Source: a virus. Taken from it: 30,294 bases of DNA. Below are positions 1 through 7,645 of the stretch, piece by piece; the stretch's first letter is position 1, and each line of letters opens with the position of its first letter. The stretch is taken from positions 1 to 30,294 of IMG/VR virus record IMGVR_UViG_3300037245_001922; one strand, 5' to 3'. The notes under the pieces are model-generated. The model worked only from the letters and a program-made list of their open reading frames with translations. It was not told the DNA's origin and made no database searches. The position numbers and the translations under genes are program-made.

Positions 1-1577
1 AAATTACCTTCTTCTGATTGCAATATGAAATTTCCATCCACATAATCTTTCATAGAATCATTAAAAATTATATCTTGTCCATCCACATAGCTTGTCATAG
101 AATCGTTAAAGTCTACGTTCTGACCATCTACATAGTTTTTCATTGAGGTGTTAGCATTAGATATTTCAGTATCGGTCTGAGTAGATGTATAATAATTTGC
201 AATATCAAAATCAGTTAAATTGTAATATCCAAAACCTTCTATTTGAGCTATAGTATAATAATCTGTTATAACGAAATCAGTAGAATTATAATAATTAAAT
301 CCTAGAACTTCTGCCTTTGTAAAGTAATCAGTAATTACAAAATCAGTTGAGTTATAATAATTAAATCCTAGGATTTCTACCTTTGTGAAATAATCAGTAA
401 TGACGAAATCGCTTGCATTATAATAATTAAAGGCAAGGACTTCTACTTTAGTGAAGTAATCACTAATACTAAAGTCAGTTGAATTATAATATCCAAAACC
501 TTCTATTTGTGATTTAGTAAAATAATCAGTGATTACAAAATCGGATGAATTATAATAACCAAAAGCTATAATCTCTGCCGTAGTTGAATAACTAGATTCG
601 TTCCCAGACCATAAAGGATCAACTTCAGTCTGAGGATTAGTGCTATTATAAAATCCAGGACCATTTGTGAAATTAAGTAAATCTGTATATCCCCTATCTC
701 CAAGGTCATCTGTAAAGTTTGACAGCAATGTTGGTTTTCCTGTTAGACTTGCCCAAGTCCCATCGAAGATTGTTGCTATACCAGCGTACACGGTATCAAG
801 CCATTCGGTTACTCCGGTTGTATTTAATGCAAATGTTGTTCCGATCAACGTAAGATTCGAACCTGCCGTATATGTCGTATCATTTTCTCTGGCATCAATA
901 GTAGCATTCAAATAAGTTTCATTGAAATAAATTGTATCTGAATCATTATATAGATAAACATCATCGCCTTTGACGTGAGTATCAACAACCGAAATGTCAG
1001 CATACAAACCATCAGCATACGACTCATTAAAAGTAGCATAAGTATCATTCCAAAATGTTGATGGGTTATCAATACCATAATATAAAATATCAGCATAAGT
1101 CTTATTCCAATCATCACCATAATTTATTGGAGCATAGATAGTGTCTGCGTGACTCTCATTCCAAGAACTATTATCCGGTACTGCCAATTCAGTAATAGTA
1201 TTATTCAACTGTGTTTCATTGAAATAAATTGTATCTGAATCATTATATAAATAGTTTGATGTTTGATCAGGAACTAGCCAAGTAATAATCCATGATACTA
1301 TTCCCGCTAATAAAGAAGTATGTTCTGAATTATTAAAGTGATAATATTCGCTGGTATTTCCTCCTTGTAATCCATTAAGCAAATTATGATCCAATGTAGA
1401 TTCATTTGAAGTTACACCAGTCAATTGACTTCCATTACCATAATAAATCGTAGCGTTCACGTATGGAGCTCCCGTTATGTTATAATAATCTCTCAAATTG
1501 ATATTCCCCTGGGGCGTGAAGTCTACCGCAGACACCATAGTAATACAAATAAGTATTATAATAAAGTAGTAATACAT
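1..1577 (-). CDS. Exported repeat-containing fibre/surface protein (C-terminus outside window)
   Basis: Open from the ATG at 1577 to the left edge (525 codons plus 2 nt), with no stop, so the C-terminus is missing. Residues 1-17 look like a Sec signal peptide: a hydrophobic stretch ending VSA, then VDFTPQG. The motif YYGNGSQLTGV (residues 45-55) is the G-x-GS-x-LTG signature common in tail fibres and in DPANN-type surface proteins. Residues about 338-469 are six tandem 22-residue repeats of the pattern YYNSTDFVITDYFTK. After them come repeats of about 16 residues containing YVDG. Many N-x-S/T sequons suggest glycosylation. It lies 14 bp downstream of the head-tail connector gene, so it is expressed with late structural genes. 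Likely a host-binding fibre or a protein displayed on the infected cell. The reading frame is certain, the function is inferred. Confidence 0.85.
   Translation of the reverse strand, partial: MYYYFIIILICITMVSAVDFTPQGNINLRDYYNITGAPYVNATIYYGNGSQLTGVTSNESTLDHNLLNGLQGGNTSEYYHFNNSEHTSLLAGIVSWIITWLVPDQTSNYLYNDSDTIYFNETQLNNTITELAVPDNSSWNESHADTIYAPINYGDDWNKTYADILYYGIDNPSTFWNDTYATFNESYADGLYADISVVDTHVKGDDVYLYNDSDTIYFNETYLNATIDARENDTTYTAGSNLTLIGTTFALNTTGVTEWLDTVYAGIATIFDGTWASLTGKPTLLSNFTDDLGDRGYTDLLNFTNGPGFYNSTNPQTEVDPLWSGNESSYSTTAEIIAFGYYNSSDFVITDYFTKSQIEGFGYYNSTDFSISDYFTKVEVLAFNYYNASDFVITDYFTKVEILGFNYYNSTDFVITDYFTKAEVLGFNYYNSTDFVITDYYTIAQIEGFGYYNLTDFDIANYYTSTQTDTEISNANTSMKNYVDGQNVDFNDSMTSYVDGQDIIFNDSMKDYVDGNFILQSEEGN
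171..566 (-). repeat. Six tandem 66-bp repeats inside the fibre gene
   Basis: Six units of exactly 66 bp keep the reading frame and encode a 22-residue module with core YYNSTDF and DYFTK. Units 3 to 5 are closest to each other. A second, dispersed 37-bp exact duplication in the same gene (916-952 and 1213-1249) encodes YNDSDTIYFNET. The pattern fits a fibrous shaft that changes length by recombination. Confidence 0.9.
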
Positions 1578-1591
1578 TTTATTTATCATCA

Positions 1592-2428
1592 TTAGAATAC
1601 TGCAGGCCTTATGCTAATCCTGGCCATCATCTCGTCTCTTATCCGGATTAGTTGGTTTGCCGTTTCCCTCCATTGTGTATAAGGTTCACCCTTTTGAACA
1701 TGCAACTCTGCCAAAGTATAACCGACAATATCTGTATAAGATTGGCCTATGATCCTTGCAACACAAGCGATCGCGCAAACCGTATTCATTAATTCGGTGA
1801 ATGTATGTTCTATTTCTAATTTGACAATGCTGCTTCCGGCCTCATGCGTTAATACTAATTTATCGAGAACTATGTTTGTTCCGTCTGTTACTGAGCTTAT
1901 TTGGGCCGCTTCTCTGTTGCCATCCATGCCAAAAATCTCGACCCAATCCTCCCCAGCGAAATCCGTTGAGCTTGCTACCGCAACTGAGATTGCAGTGCCC
2001 GCCACTTCATCTTCTGAGGAAGTTGTGCCAACTGTCTGTGAAATTACTACGCTCCCATGTAAATATTTTACTACGACAGAATTACGTCCGAATTTGAATG
2101 TTGGCGTGTCTGATCCGGATCCTATAAAAATATAACCTGAGTCCTTTTGTATCTCTAAATCTGATACGTCCAAAGCAGTTCCATCAACCTTAAGCTCCCT
2201 AACTGACAAAACTGGGTTCTTTTCTAAATGATGCCTGTTTGTTCCATCGCCATCATTAATCTCTATCCTTTCTGTTACTTTAAAAAAAGTATTAAAAAAT
2301 CTTGGAATCTTTGCCTCTGCATCTGTGATCATTCCTCCAACGTCAATGTCGCTTATTTCTGTTGCGGCAATTCCAGAAATCCTTCTCACTTCTGAAACCG
2401 TTGCAAAGTCGCCATCTCCTGTGGCCAT
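1592..2428 (-). CDS. Putative head-tail connector/adaptor protein
   Basis: A 278-residue protein placed after the capsid genes, where head-completion proteins usually lie. The N-terminal part (SEVRRISGI, then IDVGGMITDAEAKI) and the helical C-terminus (about residues 210-278, with WRETANQLIRIRDEMM) match the helix pattern of gp6/gp15-type connectors that dock under the portal. The middle has NPVLSVRELKVDG, which is typical of these proteins, and a Ser/Thr/Val-rich beta segment at about residues 125-205 that looks like an inserted domain. The ATG overlaps the upstream stop as TAATG, which suggests translational coupling. The call rests on position and pattern; a tail terminator is the main alternative. 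Confidence 0.6.
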   Translation of the reverse strand: MATGDGDFATVSEVRRISGIAATEISDIDVGGMITDAEAKIPRFFNTFFKVTERIEINDGDGTNRHHLEKNPVLSVRELKVDGTALDVSDLEIQKDSGYIFIGSGSDTPTFKFGRNSVVVKYLHGSVVISQTVGTTSSEDEVAGTAISVAVASSTDFAGEDWVEIFGMDGNREAAQISSVTDGTNIVLDKLVLTHEAGSSIVKLEIEHTFTELMNTVCAIACVARIIGQSYTDIVGYTLAELHVQKGEPYTQWRETANQLIRIRDEMMARISIRPAVF

Positions 2429-2628
2429 TATGCTCTCACCGCCTGTTCAAGTATAAATATTGCCGCGCCGGTCAAAACAATTAACCAAGGGTATTGAATC
2501 TTTTGGTGAAATTTATATCCATCGATTGCACAAATTGTTAGTCCAAGATTTTCATAAAGGCAATCCAGTTTCTTCTTTGAAGGAAGTGATCTAAACTCAT
2601 CTAGCCCAATACTTAATCCTTTACTCAT
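2428..2628 (-). CDS. Small membrane-anchored protein of the head module
   Basis: A 66-residue protein not recognised as a named family. The first 45 residues are charged and probably helical (SLPSKKKLDCLYENLGL). A single predicted transmembrane helix follows (about 46-63, YPWLIVLTGAAIFILEQ). The start overlaps the upstream stop by 8 nt and its own stop overlaps the next start, so it is translated within the late structural operon. Single-TM proteins of this shape among connector genes could be lysis accessory or virion-membrane contact proteins. No function is assigned. Confidence 0.7.
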   Translation of the reverse strand: MSKGLSIGLDEFRSLPSKKKLDCLYENLGLTICAIDGYKFHQKIQYPWLIVLTGAAIFILEQAVRA

Positions 2629-2992
2629 ATTGTTCCCTCAATAATTTTTCAATATCATCTCTTACTGGTATTCTCTTCCCTAACTTTATCATCTCGATTA
2701 AACTTTCTTTGGTATAGATAGCTGCAATATCCTCCGCAGTCTTTTTTCCAATACCCTTAATCGATTTTAATTCATCGCAGAAATCCAAAATACTTTCTTT
2801 AGTAACAATCTGTTTTGTTTCTACCTTCTTGGATCCAATTTGGCCCTCAGTAGTTTTAACGGAGAATCCATACGAAAGGCCTGCTTCTCGAGTTAAGTCT
2901 ACGACTTCCCCTGTTCTTATTGTGGCCCAATAACACTCGCTAGGCTCTCCTATACGAATCTTAACTGGTACACCAAAATTGATGAATTCCAT
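2621..2992 (-). CDS. Head-module protein with beta domain and helix-hairpin-helix
   Basis: A 123-residue protein in two parts. Residues 1-50 (VPVKIRIG, then YWATIRTGEVVDLTREAGL) resemble the C-terminal half of the protein at 3474-3743 (WITVKKGEVVTLPRKLAL), so the two probably share a small beta-domain. Residues about 70-115 contain a helix-hairpin-helix, SIKGIGKKTAEDIAAIY, as in Rad51 N-terminal or topoisomerase HhH units that grip duplex DNA without sequence specificity. A DNA-contacting HhH in a head-completion position could bind the packaged DNA end or the portal region. That role is inference; the HhH motif is clear. Confidence 0.75.
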   Translation of the reverse strand: MEFINFGVPVKIRIGEPSECYWATIRTGEVVDLTREAGLSYGFSVKTTEGQIGSKKVETKQIVTKESILDFCDELKSIKGIGKKTAEDIAAIYTKESLIEMIKLGKRIPVRDDIEKLLREQYE

Positions 2993-2993
2993 T

Positions 2994-3368
2994 TTATGTC
3001 CTGTATGTGATTGTCATTGTGACTGTTTCTGCAGCTGCTGCATTTGCCAATGTTAATCTCAATTTACCGTATACTACAAAAGGTGTAAATTTCTTAACTG
3101 GCCCACCTTCCGAATCACTTGCGTCTAGCGATGCACCTGCATTATCTACTGCCTCTGTCTGAGGATAATATGTTGTATCTGTGTTTCCGGTTATATTCAA
3201 GATCGCTTGGGCTTTTTGTTCGCCTAGTGAATCAAGATTGATATCCATAGAAGCACCAGTCACATCCATATCTACCTTAACGATTTCTCCATGTACAATC
3301 TCAGTATCTGCTGTTGCCCCAGTTGCGCCTGCGGCTACAGTTGCAGTTATTGTTTGTTGTGTTATCAT
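2994..3368 (-). CDS. Beta-rich virion structural protein
   Basis: A 124-residue Thr/Ala/Val-rich protein without charged clusters, starting MITQQTITATVAAGA and ending TVTMTITYRT. The pattern of alternating beta strands, with YYPQTEAVDNAG in the middle, matches small head or decoration-type proteins often encoded between the capsid and connector genes of tailed viruses. The start has GGAG 13 nt upstream and a hairpin-containing leader after the oligo-T tract at 3438-3462. It resembles the protein at 4805-5098 in composition, but I cannot establish homology by eye. A structural role is likely; the exact one is not known. Confidence 0.7.
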   Translation of the reverse strand: MITQQTITATVAAGATGATADTEIVHGEIVKVDMDVTGASMDINLDSLGEQKAQAILNITGNTDTTYYPQTEAVDNAGASLDASDSEGGPVKKFTPFVVYGKLRLTLANAAAAETVTMTITYRT

Positions 3369-3416
3369 TTCTTTGTTTCTCCATTTAGTTAGTTTAAAGT
3401 CCTGCGACCCCTTGTT

Positions 3417-3445
3417 TTTTCTTAAGCGAAAAACAAGGAAAAAAA
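3417..3445 (-). promoter_or_regulatory. Leader hairpin after the oligo-T tract
   Basis: On the minus strand CCTTGTTTTT pairs with AAAAACAAGG around a short loop containing GCTTAAG. It lies directly after the T-tract at 3438-3462 and before the start at 3368. It could protect the 5' end of a processed downstream mRNA or assist termination. Confidence 0.5.
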
Positions 3446-3462
3446 AATAAAAAAAATGTTTT
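3438..3462 (-). terminator. Oligo-T terminator, bipartite type
   Basis: Minus strand reads AAAACA, then 8 T, A, 9 T, starting 12 nt after the stop codon of the gene at 3474-3743. Archaeal RNA polymerase terminates at such U-rich tracts. The same arrangement recurs after four other genes in the window. Confidence 0.65.
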
Positions 3463-3473
3463 GATTTAAAACT

Positions 3474-3743
3474 TTACTCAACTTCTACGAGTTTGTTTCT
3501 TAATGCAAGTTTTCTAGGTAATGTTACCACTTCGCCTTTCTTCACAGTTATCCACCTGAACTTCTTACCATCTACCAATTTAATCTTCATGCCTTCTCCG
3601 ACATTCTTAAATCGTGGTACCTTTGTTTCAACTAGTTTTGTTTCGACTGGCTCTTCTGCTTCATCAGTTACTTCCTCAGATTCCTCTTTCGGTTTCTCTT
3701 CAGACGCTTTATTAACCTTTGATTTGTTATCTTTTTTTACCAT
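3474..3743 (-). CDS. Acidic-linker protein with small beta domain, head module
   Basis: An 89-residue protein starting MVKKDNKSKVNK. The ATG at 3743 lies one base after the upstream stop; an in-frame start at 3761 would overlap that gene and is less likely. Residues 1-45 are Lys/Glu-rich and probably disordered. Residues 48-89 form the beta unit KIKLVDGKKFRWITVKKGEVVTL (quoted in parts elsewhere as WITVKKGEVVTL), shared with the N-terminus of the protein at 2621-2992. The position among capsid-associated genes suggests a minor virion protein or adaptor. It is followed by an oligo-T terminator. Confidence 0.7.
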   Translation of the reverse strand: MVKKDNKSKVNKASEEKPKEESEEVTDEAEEPVETKLVETKVPRFKNVGEGMKIKLVDGKKFRWITVKKGEVVTLPRKLALRNKLVEVE

Positions 3744-3744
3744 C

Positions 3745-4785
3745 TTATGAATTTGCTCCAATAGTGATTTCTCCAGTCTCTGTTGCAGTCTCTGATTGTC
3801 CGTAACAATTCATTATGTGAACTGTTGTTGGTAATTTACCAGCCGTACCTGCAGCCAAGAATGTCAATGTCGTTCCAGTATTACCTGTATTACATCCGAA
3901 AGTACAATTTGTTACTGTTCCACTAAGTGTTCCAGTCAAATCGAAATATCGATCATTTGTACCACCAAGTGCTGGTAATTGTCCAAATCTACAATTGTCA
4001 ATCTTAATCGAACCAAATCCAGATCCTGTTCCAGTTCCAAAGATATTACAATCAGTAAACTCTGCATACCCTGAAAAGTCACAATCTTCGATTACTACAT
4101 CTTGTGGTCTTGTATTGCTTGTTCCCATCAAAGTAATATCTGCTACATTTTTGTAGAATCTACATCCCCTAATAAGAACTTGCCATGCATTACCTTCTGT
4201 ACTCCACATAATTCCGCCGCCAGTAACTGCACTATCTGCAACTGAACCAACACAATTTTTAATGTGGCAATTCACAATTGTAGTTCCGAAAGCAGTCTTT
4301 GTTGAATTATCATCATCAAGCAGAATTCCTCCACCTGTTGAACTAATCCCATTAAAGCCTAAATTTGCAATCAAACATCCGGCTGCTCTTACTGTAAGTA
4401 AAGCAGTCGAACCTGCACCAATCTTAATCTGTGGCAAACCACCTTGGGTTCTACCTCGACTAACACCGATTATAGACAAACTACTTTTGGCTAATGGAAT
4501 TATAATCGTCTCTGCATAACTTGTTGGATCTCCAGTTGCATCCGTAATAGCTTTGGCTGTTACATAAATTGTATCACCCGCACTTGCTGCTGCAACCGCT
4601 AAAGAAATTGTATTCATTGCTGTTTTCCAACTCTTTCCAGTTCCACCAGTAGTTCCGTTTGTACCATCTACATACCAAACTTTACCTTGCCCATTTGGGC
4701 CCGAGTTACCTTGAGTAAATGTGCATGGATCGTGATAAATTCGGTCACCATACATATCTCCACTTACTGTTCCGTCTCTTACCAT
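3745..4785 (-). CDS. Right-handed beta-helix virion protein
   Basis: A 346-residue protein rich in Gly, Thr and Asn. The N-terminal section WYVDGTNGTTGGTGKSWKTA followed by AASAGDTIYV is the start signature of pectate-lyase-like beta-helix proteins of aquatic tailed viruses. After it come repeated short coils of the type IVNCHIKNC, VLIRGCRFYKN, VVIEDCDFSGY, IKIDNCRFGQL and VTNCTFGC, spaced about 22-30 residues, each one rung with a Cys/Phe ladder. No catalytic set is visible. Encoded two genes after the major capsid protein, it is more likely a capsid fibre or decoration spike than an enzyme. Start codon: ATG 20 nt after the previous stop. Confidence 0.8.
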   Translation of the reverse strand: MVRDGTVSGDMYGDRIYHDPCTFTQGNSGPNGQGKVWYVDGTNGTTGGTGKSWKTAMNTISLAVAAASAGDTIYVTAKAITDATGDPTSYAETIIIPLAKSSLSIIGVSRGRTQGGLPQIKIGAGSTALLTVRAAGCLIANLGFNGISSTGGGILLDDDNSTKTAFGTTIVNCHIKNCVGSVADSAVTGGGIMWSTEGNAWQVLIRGCRFYKNVADITLMGTSNTRPQDVVIEDCDFSGYAEFTDCNIFGTGTGSGFGSIKIDNCRFGQLPALGGTNDRYFDLTGTLSGTVTNCTFGCNTGNTGTTLTFLAAGTAGKLPTTVHIMNCYGQSETATETGEITIGANS

Positions 4786-4804
4786 ATTATGTTAAAAGAC
4801 AAAA

Positions 4805-5098
4805 TTAAGAACAGTATAAAATTGCAGTTTTTACTCCGGTATCTGATCCACCTAAATCAATCACTAATACTCCTGACGAAACAACTGTTGTTGCTGCTTC
4901 AAGAACTACTACTGATCCTGTAGTTGTTTGATCAAATAAAAGTATACCATCTAGCTTTGTACATCCGTAATCGTTAAGGTCAACCTGAACTGTGTCAGTC
5001 CCACCTATAACCGTATCCGGAAATTTAACACTCAAAACCTTCACTCCTGCGTTTGGTGTCACCTCTGTAACCGTTCCTACTTCTCCTAATGCTGTCAT
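4805..5098 (-). CDS. Putative capsid decoration protein
   Basis: A 97-residue all-beta protein encoded directly after the major capsid gene. The segments VQVDLNDYGCTKLDGILLF, TGSVVVLEAATTVV and GVLVIDLGG follow the pattern of a widespread family of small head proteins found next to HK97-type capsid genes. A strong ribosome binding site (GGAGGAAAAATA before ATG) suggests high expression, as expected for a protein needed in hundreds of copies. An oligo-T tract and a palindromic hairpin separate it from the capsid gene, so the two may be expressed at different levels. Identity as a decoration protein is inferred from position and fold. Confidence 0.7.
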   Translation of the reverse strand: MTALGEVGTVTEVTPNAGVKVLSVKFPDTVIGGTDTVQVDLNDYGCTKLDGILLFDQTTTGSVVVLEAATTVVSSGVLVIDLGGSDTGVKTAILYCS

Positions 5099-5160
5099 TA
5101 TTTTTCCTCCATTTTTTTATTTAGTTCTGATTACCCCTCCGGGTCTATGCCGCTTATTCT

Positions 5161-5177
5161 GTTCTCCGGCCGAGAAC
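5161..5177 (-). promoter_or_regulatory. 17-nt palindromic hairpin in decoration-gene leader
   Basis: GTTCTC and GAGAAC flank a 5-nt GC-rich loop. It lies just after the capsid-gene T-tract and 60 nt before the next start. Possible roles are stabilisation of a processed mRNA end or support of termination. Confidence 0.5.
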
Positions 5178-5183
5178 ATTTGA

Positions 5184-5208
5184 TTAAAAAAAATAAAAAA
5201 AAATGTTT
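5184..5208 (-). terminator. Oligo-T terminator after the major capsid gene
   Basis: Minus strand AAAACA, 9 T, A, 8 T, starting about 8 nt after the capsid stop. It is nearly identical to the tract at 3438-3462. It may be partial, setting a step-down in expression after the capsid gene, because I see no convincing TATA box right after it. Confidence 0.65.
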
Positions 5209-5215
5209 TATTGAT

Positions 5216-6316
5216 TTACAATATATTGTCTATAAACGCGTTGAAGTTTACGTTTTTCATCACTAGACACTGGTACTGTTTCAAGAAGAACTTATCTGAA
5301 TCATTAGCTTTACCTAATGCTTCATATGTAGTATCTTGAAGTACACGCATCTCGATGTAATCTGTATCAAGGAAGTAAATTTGTTTTGCGCCTGAAGTAT
5401 TGCTCAAATATTGTGATGGGATCAGTGGAACTGGTCCTACCATTGTTTGAAGTAATACTGCAGATGGGACACCGAATGGCAATACGCCGCCAGGGATATC
5501 GCTTGGAGAATATCGGTAAGTATCCAATATAATCTTTCGAACGTCTCTAATTGCAGAACTTGATCCAATTGCCAACTTTACGTTTCCGCTGTCGTCAAAT
5601 GCATACTGAACTGCTTTTTCAATGTCGTCAAAAGTCAAAGCTGAGCCGTCCAAATCTACAACATTTGTTGTTCCCTGTAACTTTACGATACCGGAGAACT
5701 CTGTTGGATCTGTGGATGCATCACCATTGACTATCAAACTTTCTTCCAATTCCTTTAGTGATCTTGCCGCTGTTAAGACTCTTAATTGCATAGCGTTAGA
5801 GGACGCAACGTTTCCGAATGCGCTTCCACCTAACCCAGAACCAGTACCTTGGAAACCTTCAAGAACGAATGCCGGTTGCCCAGCTCGTGCTTGTCCAGTA
5901 ACTCGACCAACTGAATAAAGGAATTTGATTGGCGTAGATTTCCTGACGATTACATCGTCAGCTTCTCCGAATGCTGCATCTTCGTATGCAGTAAAGGCCG
6001 CACCTTTTTCAGTTATCTCGTTCCAGTCAGCAAACATTCCCAAGTTTGTAACTCGAGGAATCAACTCAACCAATGGTGTTCTCTTCCTTGTCTGATCAAT
6101 CAGCAAAGGAGATAAGTAAACCGGAATCATTGCAAAACCTGCAGTTCCAGCTCCACCTTGTTCAGTATTTGTAGCTTTCATGTTGGCATCAAGCCTCATG
6201 TCCACTCCGTTTACTGGGTCCCAATATCTAGTCTTTGTTTTAAGATTTGCGAACGATTGGTAGTATGCATCTTGGAAATCCAAGTCTGCTGTGCTACCTG
6301 TGTATGCTTGTCCCAT
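5216..6316 (-). CDS. Major capsid protein, HK97 fold
   Basis: A 366-residue protein with the order and size of an HK97-type capsid protein. It has an N-terminal variable region (1-60), then FAMIPVYLSPLLIDQTRKRTP (N-arm/E-loop entry), a beta-rich P-domain, and the central helix with SLKELEESLIVNGD (about residue 190) followed by FSGIVKLQGTT, a typical spine-helix context. A-domain sequence with SSSAIRDVRKIILDTYRY and YIEMRVLQDTTYEALG closes it. It starts one base after the protease stop and is followed by an oligo-T terminator. Its place after protease-scaffold and before decoration proteins is the standard head-gene order. I see no separate delta domain; scaffold sequence is in the upstream gene. 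Confidence 0.9.
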   Translation of the reverse strand: MGQAYTGSTADLDFQDAYYQSFANLKTKTRYWDPVNGVDMRLDANMKATNTEQGGAGTAGFAMIPVYLSPLLIDQTRKRTPLVELIPRVTNLGMFADWNEITEKGAAFTAYEDAAFGEADDVIVRKSTPIKFLYSVGRVTGQARAGQPAFVLEGFQGTGSGLGGSAFGNVASSNAMQLRVLTAARSLKELEESLIVNGDASTDPTEFSGIVKLQGTTNVVDLDGSALTFDDIEKAVQYAFDDSGNVKLAIGSSSAIRDVRKIILDTYRYSPSDIPGGVLPFGVPSAVLLQTMVGPVPLIPSQYLSNTSGAKQIYFLDTDYIEMRVLQDTTYEALGKANDSDKFFLKQYQCLVMKNVNFNAFIDNIL

Positions 6317-6317
6317 T

Positions 6318-7601
6318 TTAGCAAAGATCTAAAGGATCAACAGATTTCTTATCAGGGTCTGATGCGTTTTTGTCTGGATCTGGCGTATTTGTGTTCATGG
6401 ACTTATGTACTGGTTTGCTTAAAGCTTCTGTAATCTTAGCAAGTTCACTTTTCATTTCTGAAAAAGATTCCTTCAAAGTAACATTATCTTTCGCAACAAC
6501 ATCGTACTTTTCGTTCATAGACTTCAATTCGCTAGAAATAGATTTTAGCATCTCAACTGATTTCGCTTCAACATTGTCAGACTTAGCATCTTCTGCTGCT
6601 TTCGCGTCAGCTTCTGCCTTTATTTCTGCTTCTGTTTTATCTGTCATCTTAGAATTTTTTGTGTTTAATTTAGTTATATCTTCCGATTTCTCGGTTGAAT
6701 TTGATTTGTATGGCAACGATTCTGTGGCCATAACTGGGGCATCGTCTTCTTGATGTTCTATCTCAATTAATTCTTTAAAAATATAATATTCTTTGTAAGT
6801 CAATTTTACTCCACTAACAACTTTGTCAAAATATTCATTAACAAGTTGTGCTTGAGTTCCTTTATTGTCTGCCACATCGATTGCTGACTTCAATAATTTT
6901 ATTTCTTTCTTATCTAAAACATTCCCAGACATAATTTTATTCCATACATAACTTAATGGGTTTTCTTTCTTCTCTTTATTCTTAACCTCAAGCTGTGATT
7001 CGAAGTTTGGATCTGCTTCCTTTCTTTTCTTATACTCTTCAAGTGCATCCATAGATTTTGTAAATACTTCTGCTACTTGGGCCTTTGTGTTGCAGGGGTT
7101 CCCGGTCATTGCTACGTTCAATAAAATAACATCATTAAGCATTCGAATTGATTTCCCTTCTCTTTGTTCGTATGATATGTCGATTGGCAAAAATGCGACC
7201 GAAAATGCATCTAAATATTTCTCCACTAGGTTTCCCTTAATCGATTTGTAGTTTGGGTTATGCCGGTTGATCTCACACTTGACAGTTGTTGAATATCTGT
7301 CGTCTCCTAAATCTTTAACCGTTGCATCGATTATCTTCCCGGCAGGGATCTTGGTCTTGTTGATTTCCTTCTCTTCATGTGATTCTCCCTTAAACGCTTC
7401 ATGCTCCAAATCTAATTTCATGTTTCTCTCCAGAATCTGTTTTTGCATGCTCTCCTGACAGTTTTTTGTCATGATATCGTTTACGAAATCTATATCGTTT
7501 GTAGAAATATCGCCCTCAACGTATAGGTGCTCTTCGCCTTTTAAATTAACTATATTTACATTTAATGGAGTGGTGAACGTAAAACTCGCCTCTAATGTCA
7601 T
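6318..7601 (-). CDS. Prohead maturation protease fused to coiled-coil scaffold
   Basis: A 427-residue protein. The HK97/U35-type serine protease half has His67 in LDLEHEAFKG and Ser134 in DAFSVAFLP, followed by LLNVAMTGNPCN. The second half holds charged linkers and a coiled coil (about residues 335-400, with VEMLKSISSELKSMNEKYD) typical of scaffolding or delta domains that are digested during maturation. I chose ATG 7601 over an upstream TTG at 7616 because a TATA box (7623-7631) lies about 25 nt before this ATG, which gives a leaderless mRNA. An internal ATG at 6647 (Met319) begins MTDKTEAEIK, exactly at the scaffold segment, and could give a separate scaffold. It has no clear ribosome binding site. 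Confidence 0.88.
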   Translation of the reverse strand: MTLEASFTFTTPLNVNIVNLKGEEHLYVEGDISTNDIDFVNDIMTKNCQESMQKQILERNMKLDLEHEAFKGESHEEKEINKTKIPAGKIIDATVKDLGDDRYSTTVKCEINRHNPNYKSIKGNLVEKYLDAFSVAFLPIDISYEQREGKSIRMLNDVILLNVAMTGNPCNTKAQVAEVFTKSMDALEEYKKRKEADPNFESQLEVKNKEKKENPLSYVWNKIMSGNVLDKKEIKLLKSAIDVADNKGTQAQLVNEYFDKVVSGVKLTYKEYYIFKELIEIEHQEDDAPVMATESLPYKSNSTEKSEDITKLNTKNSKMTDKTEAEIKAEADAKAAEDAKSDNVEAKSVEMLKSISSELKSMNEKYDVVAKDNVTLKESFSEMKSELAKITEALSKPVHKSMNTNTPDPDKNASDPDKKSVDPLDLC

Positions 7602-7622
7602 GTAAGAATTAACCAACTGATA

Positions 7623-7631
7623 GTTATAAAA
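7623..7631 (-). promoter_or_regulatory. TATA box for the capsid operon
   Basis: Minus strand TTTTATAAC. Its centre is about 25 nt upstream of the protease ATG at 7601, the usual archaeal TATA-to-start distance, so the mRNA would be leaderless. A second TATA-like CTTATAAATT lies at 7643-7652 and overlaps the end of the portal gene. Confidence 0.6.
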
Positions 7632-7645
7632 CTACTTTCAAAAAT

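Noticed and set aside
171-566. Regular 66-bp repeats as a CRISPR array
   Set aside because: The units are adjacent without spacers, keep an open frame and encode a 22-residue protein repeat.
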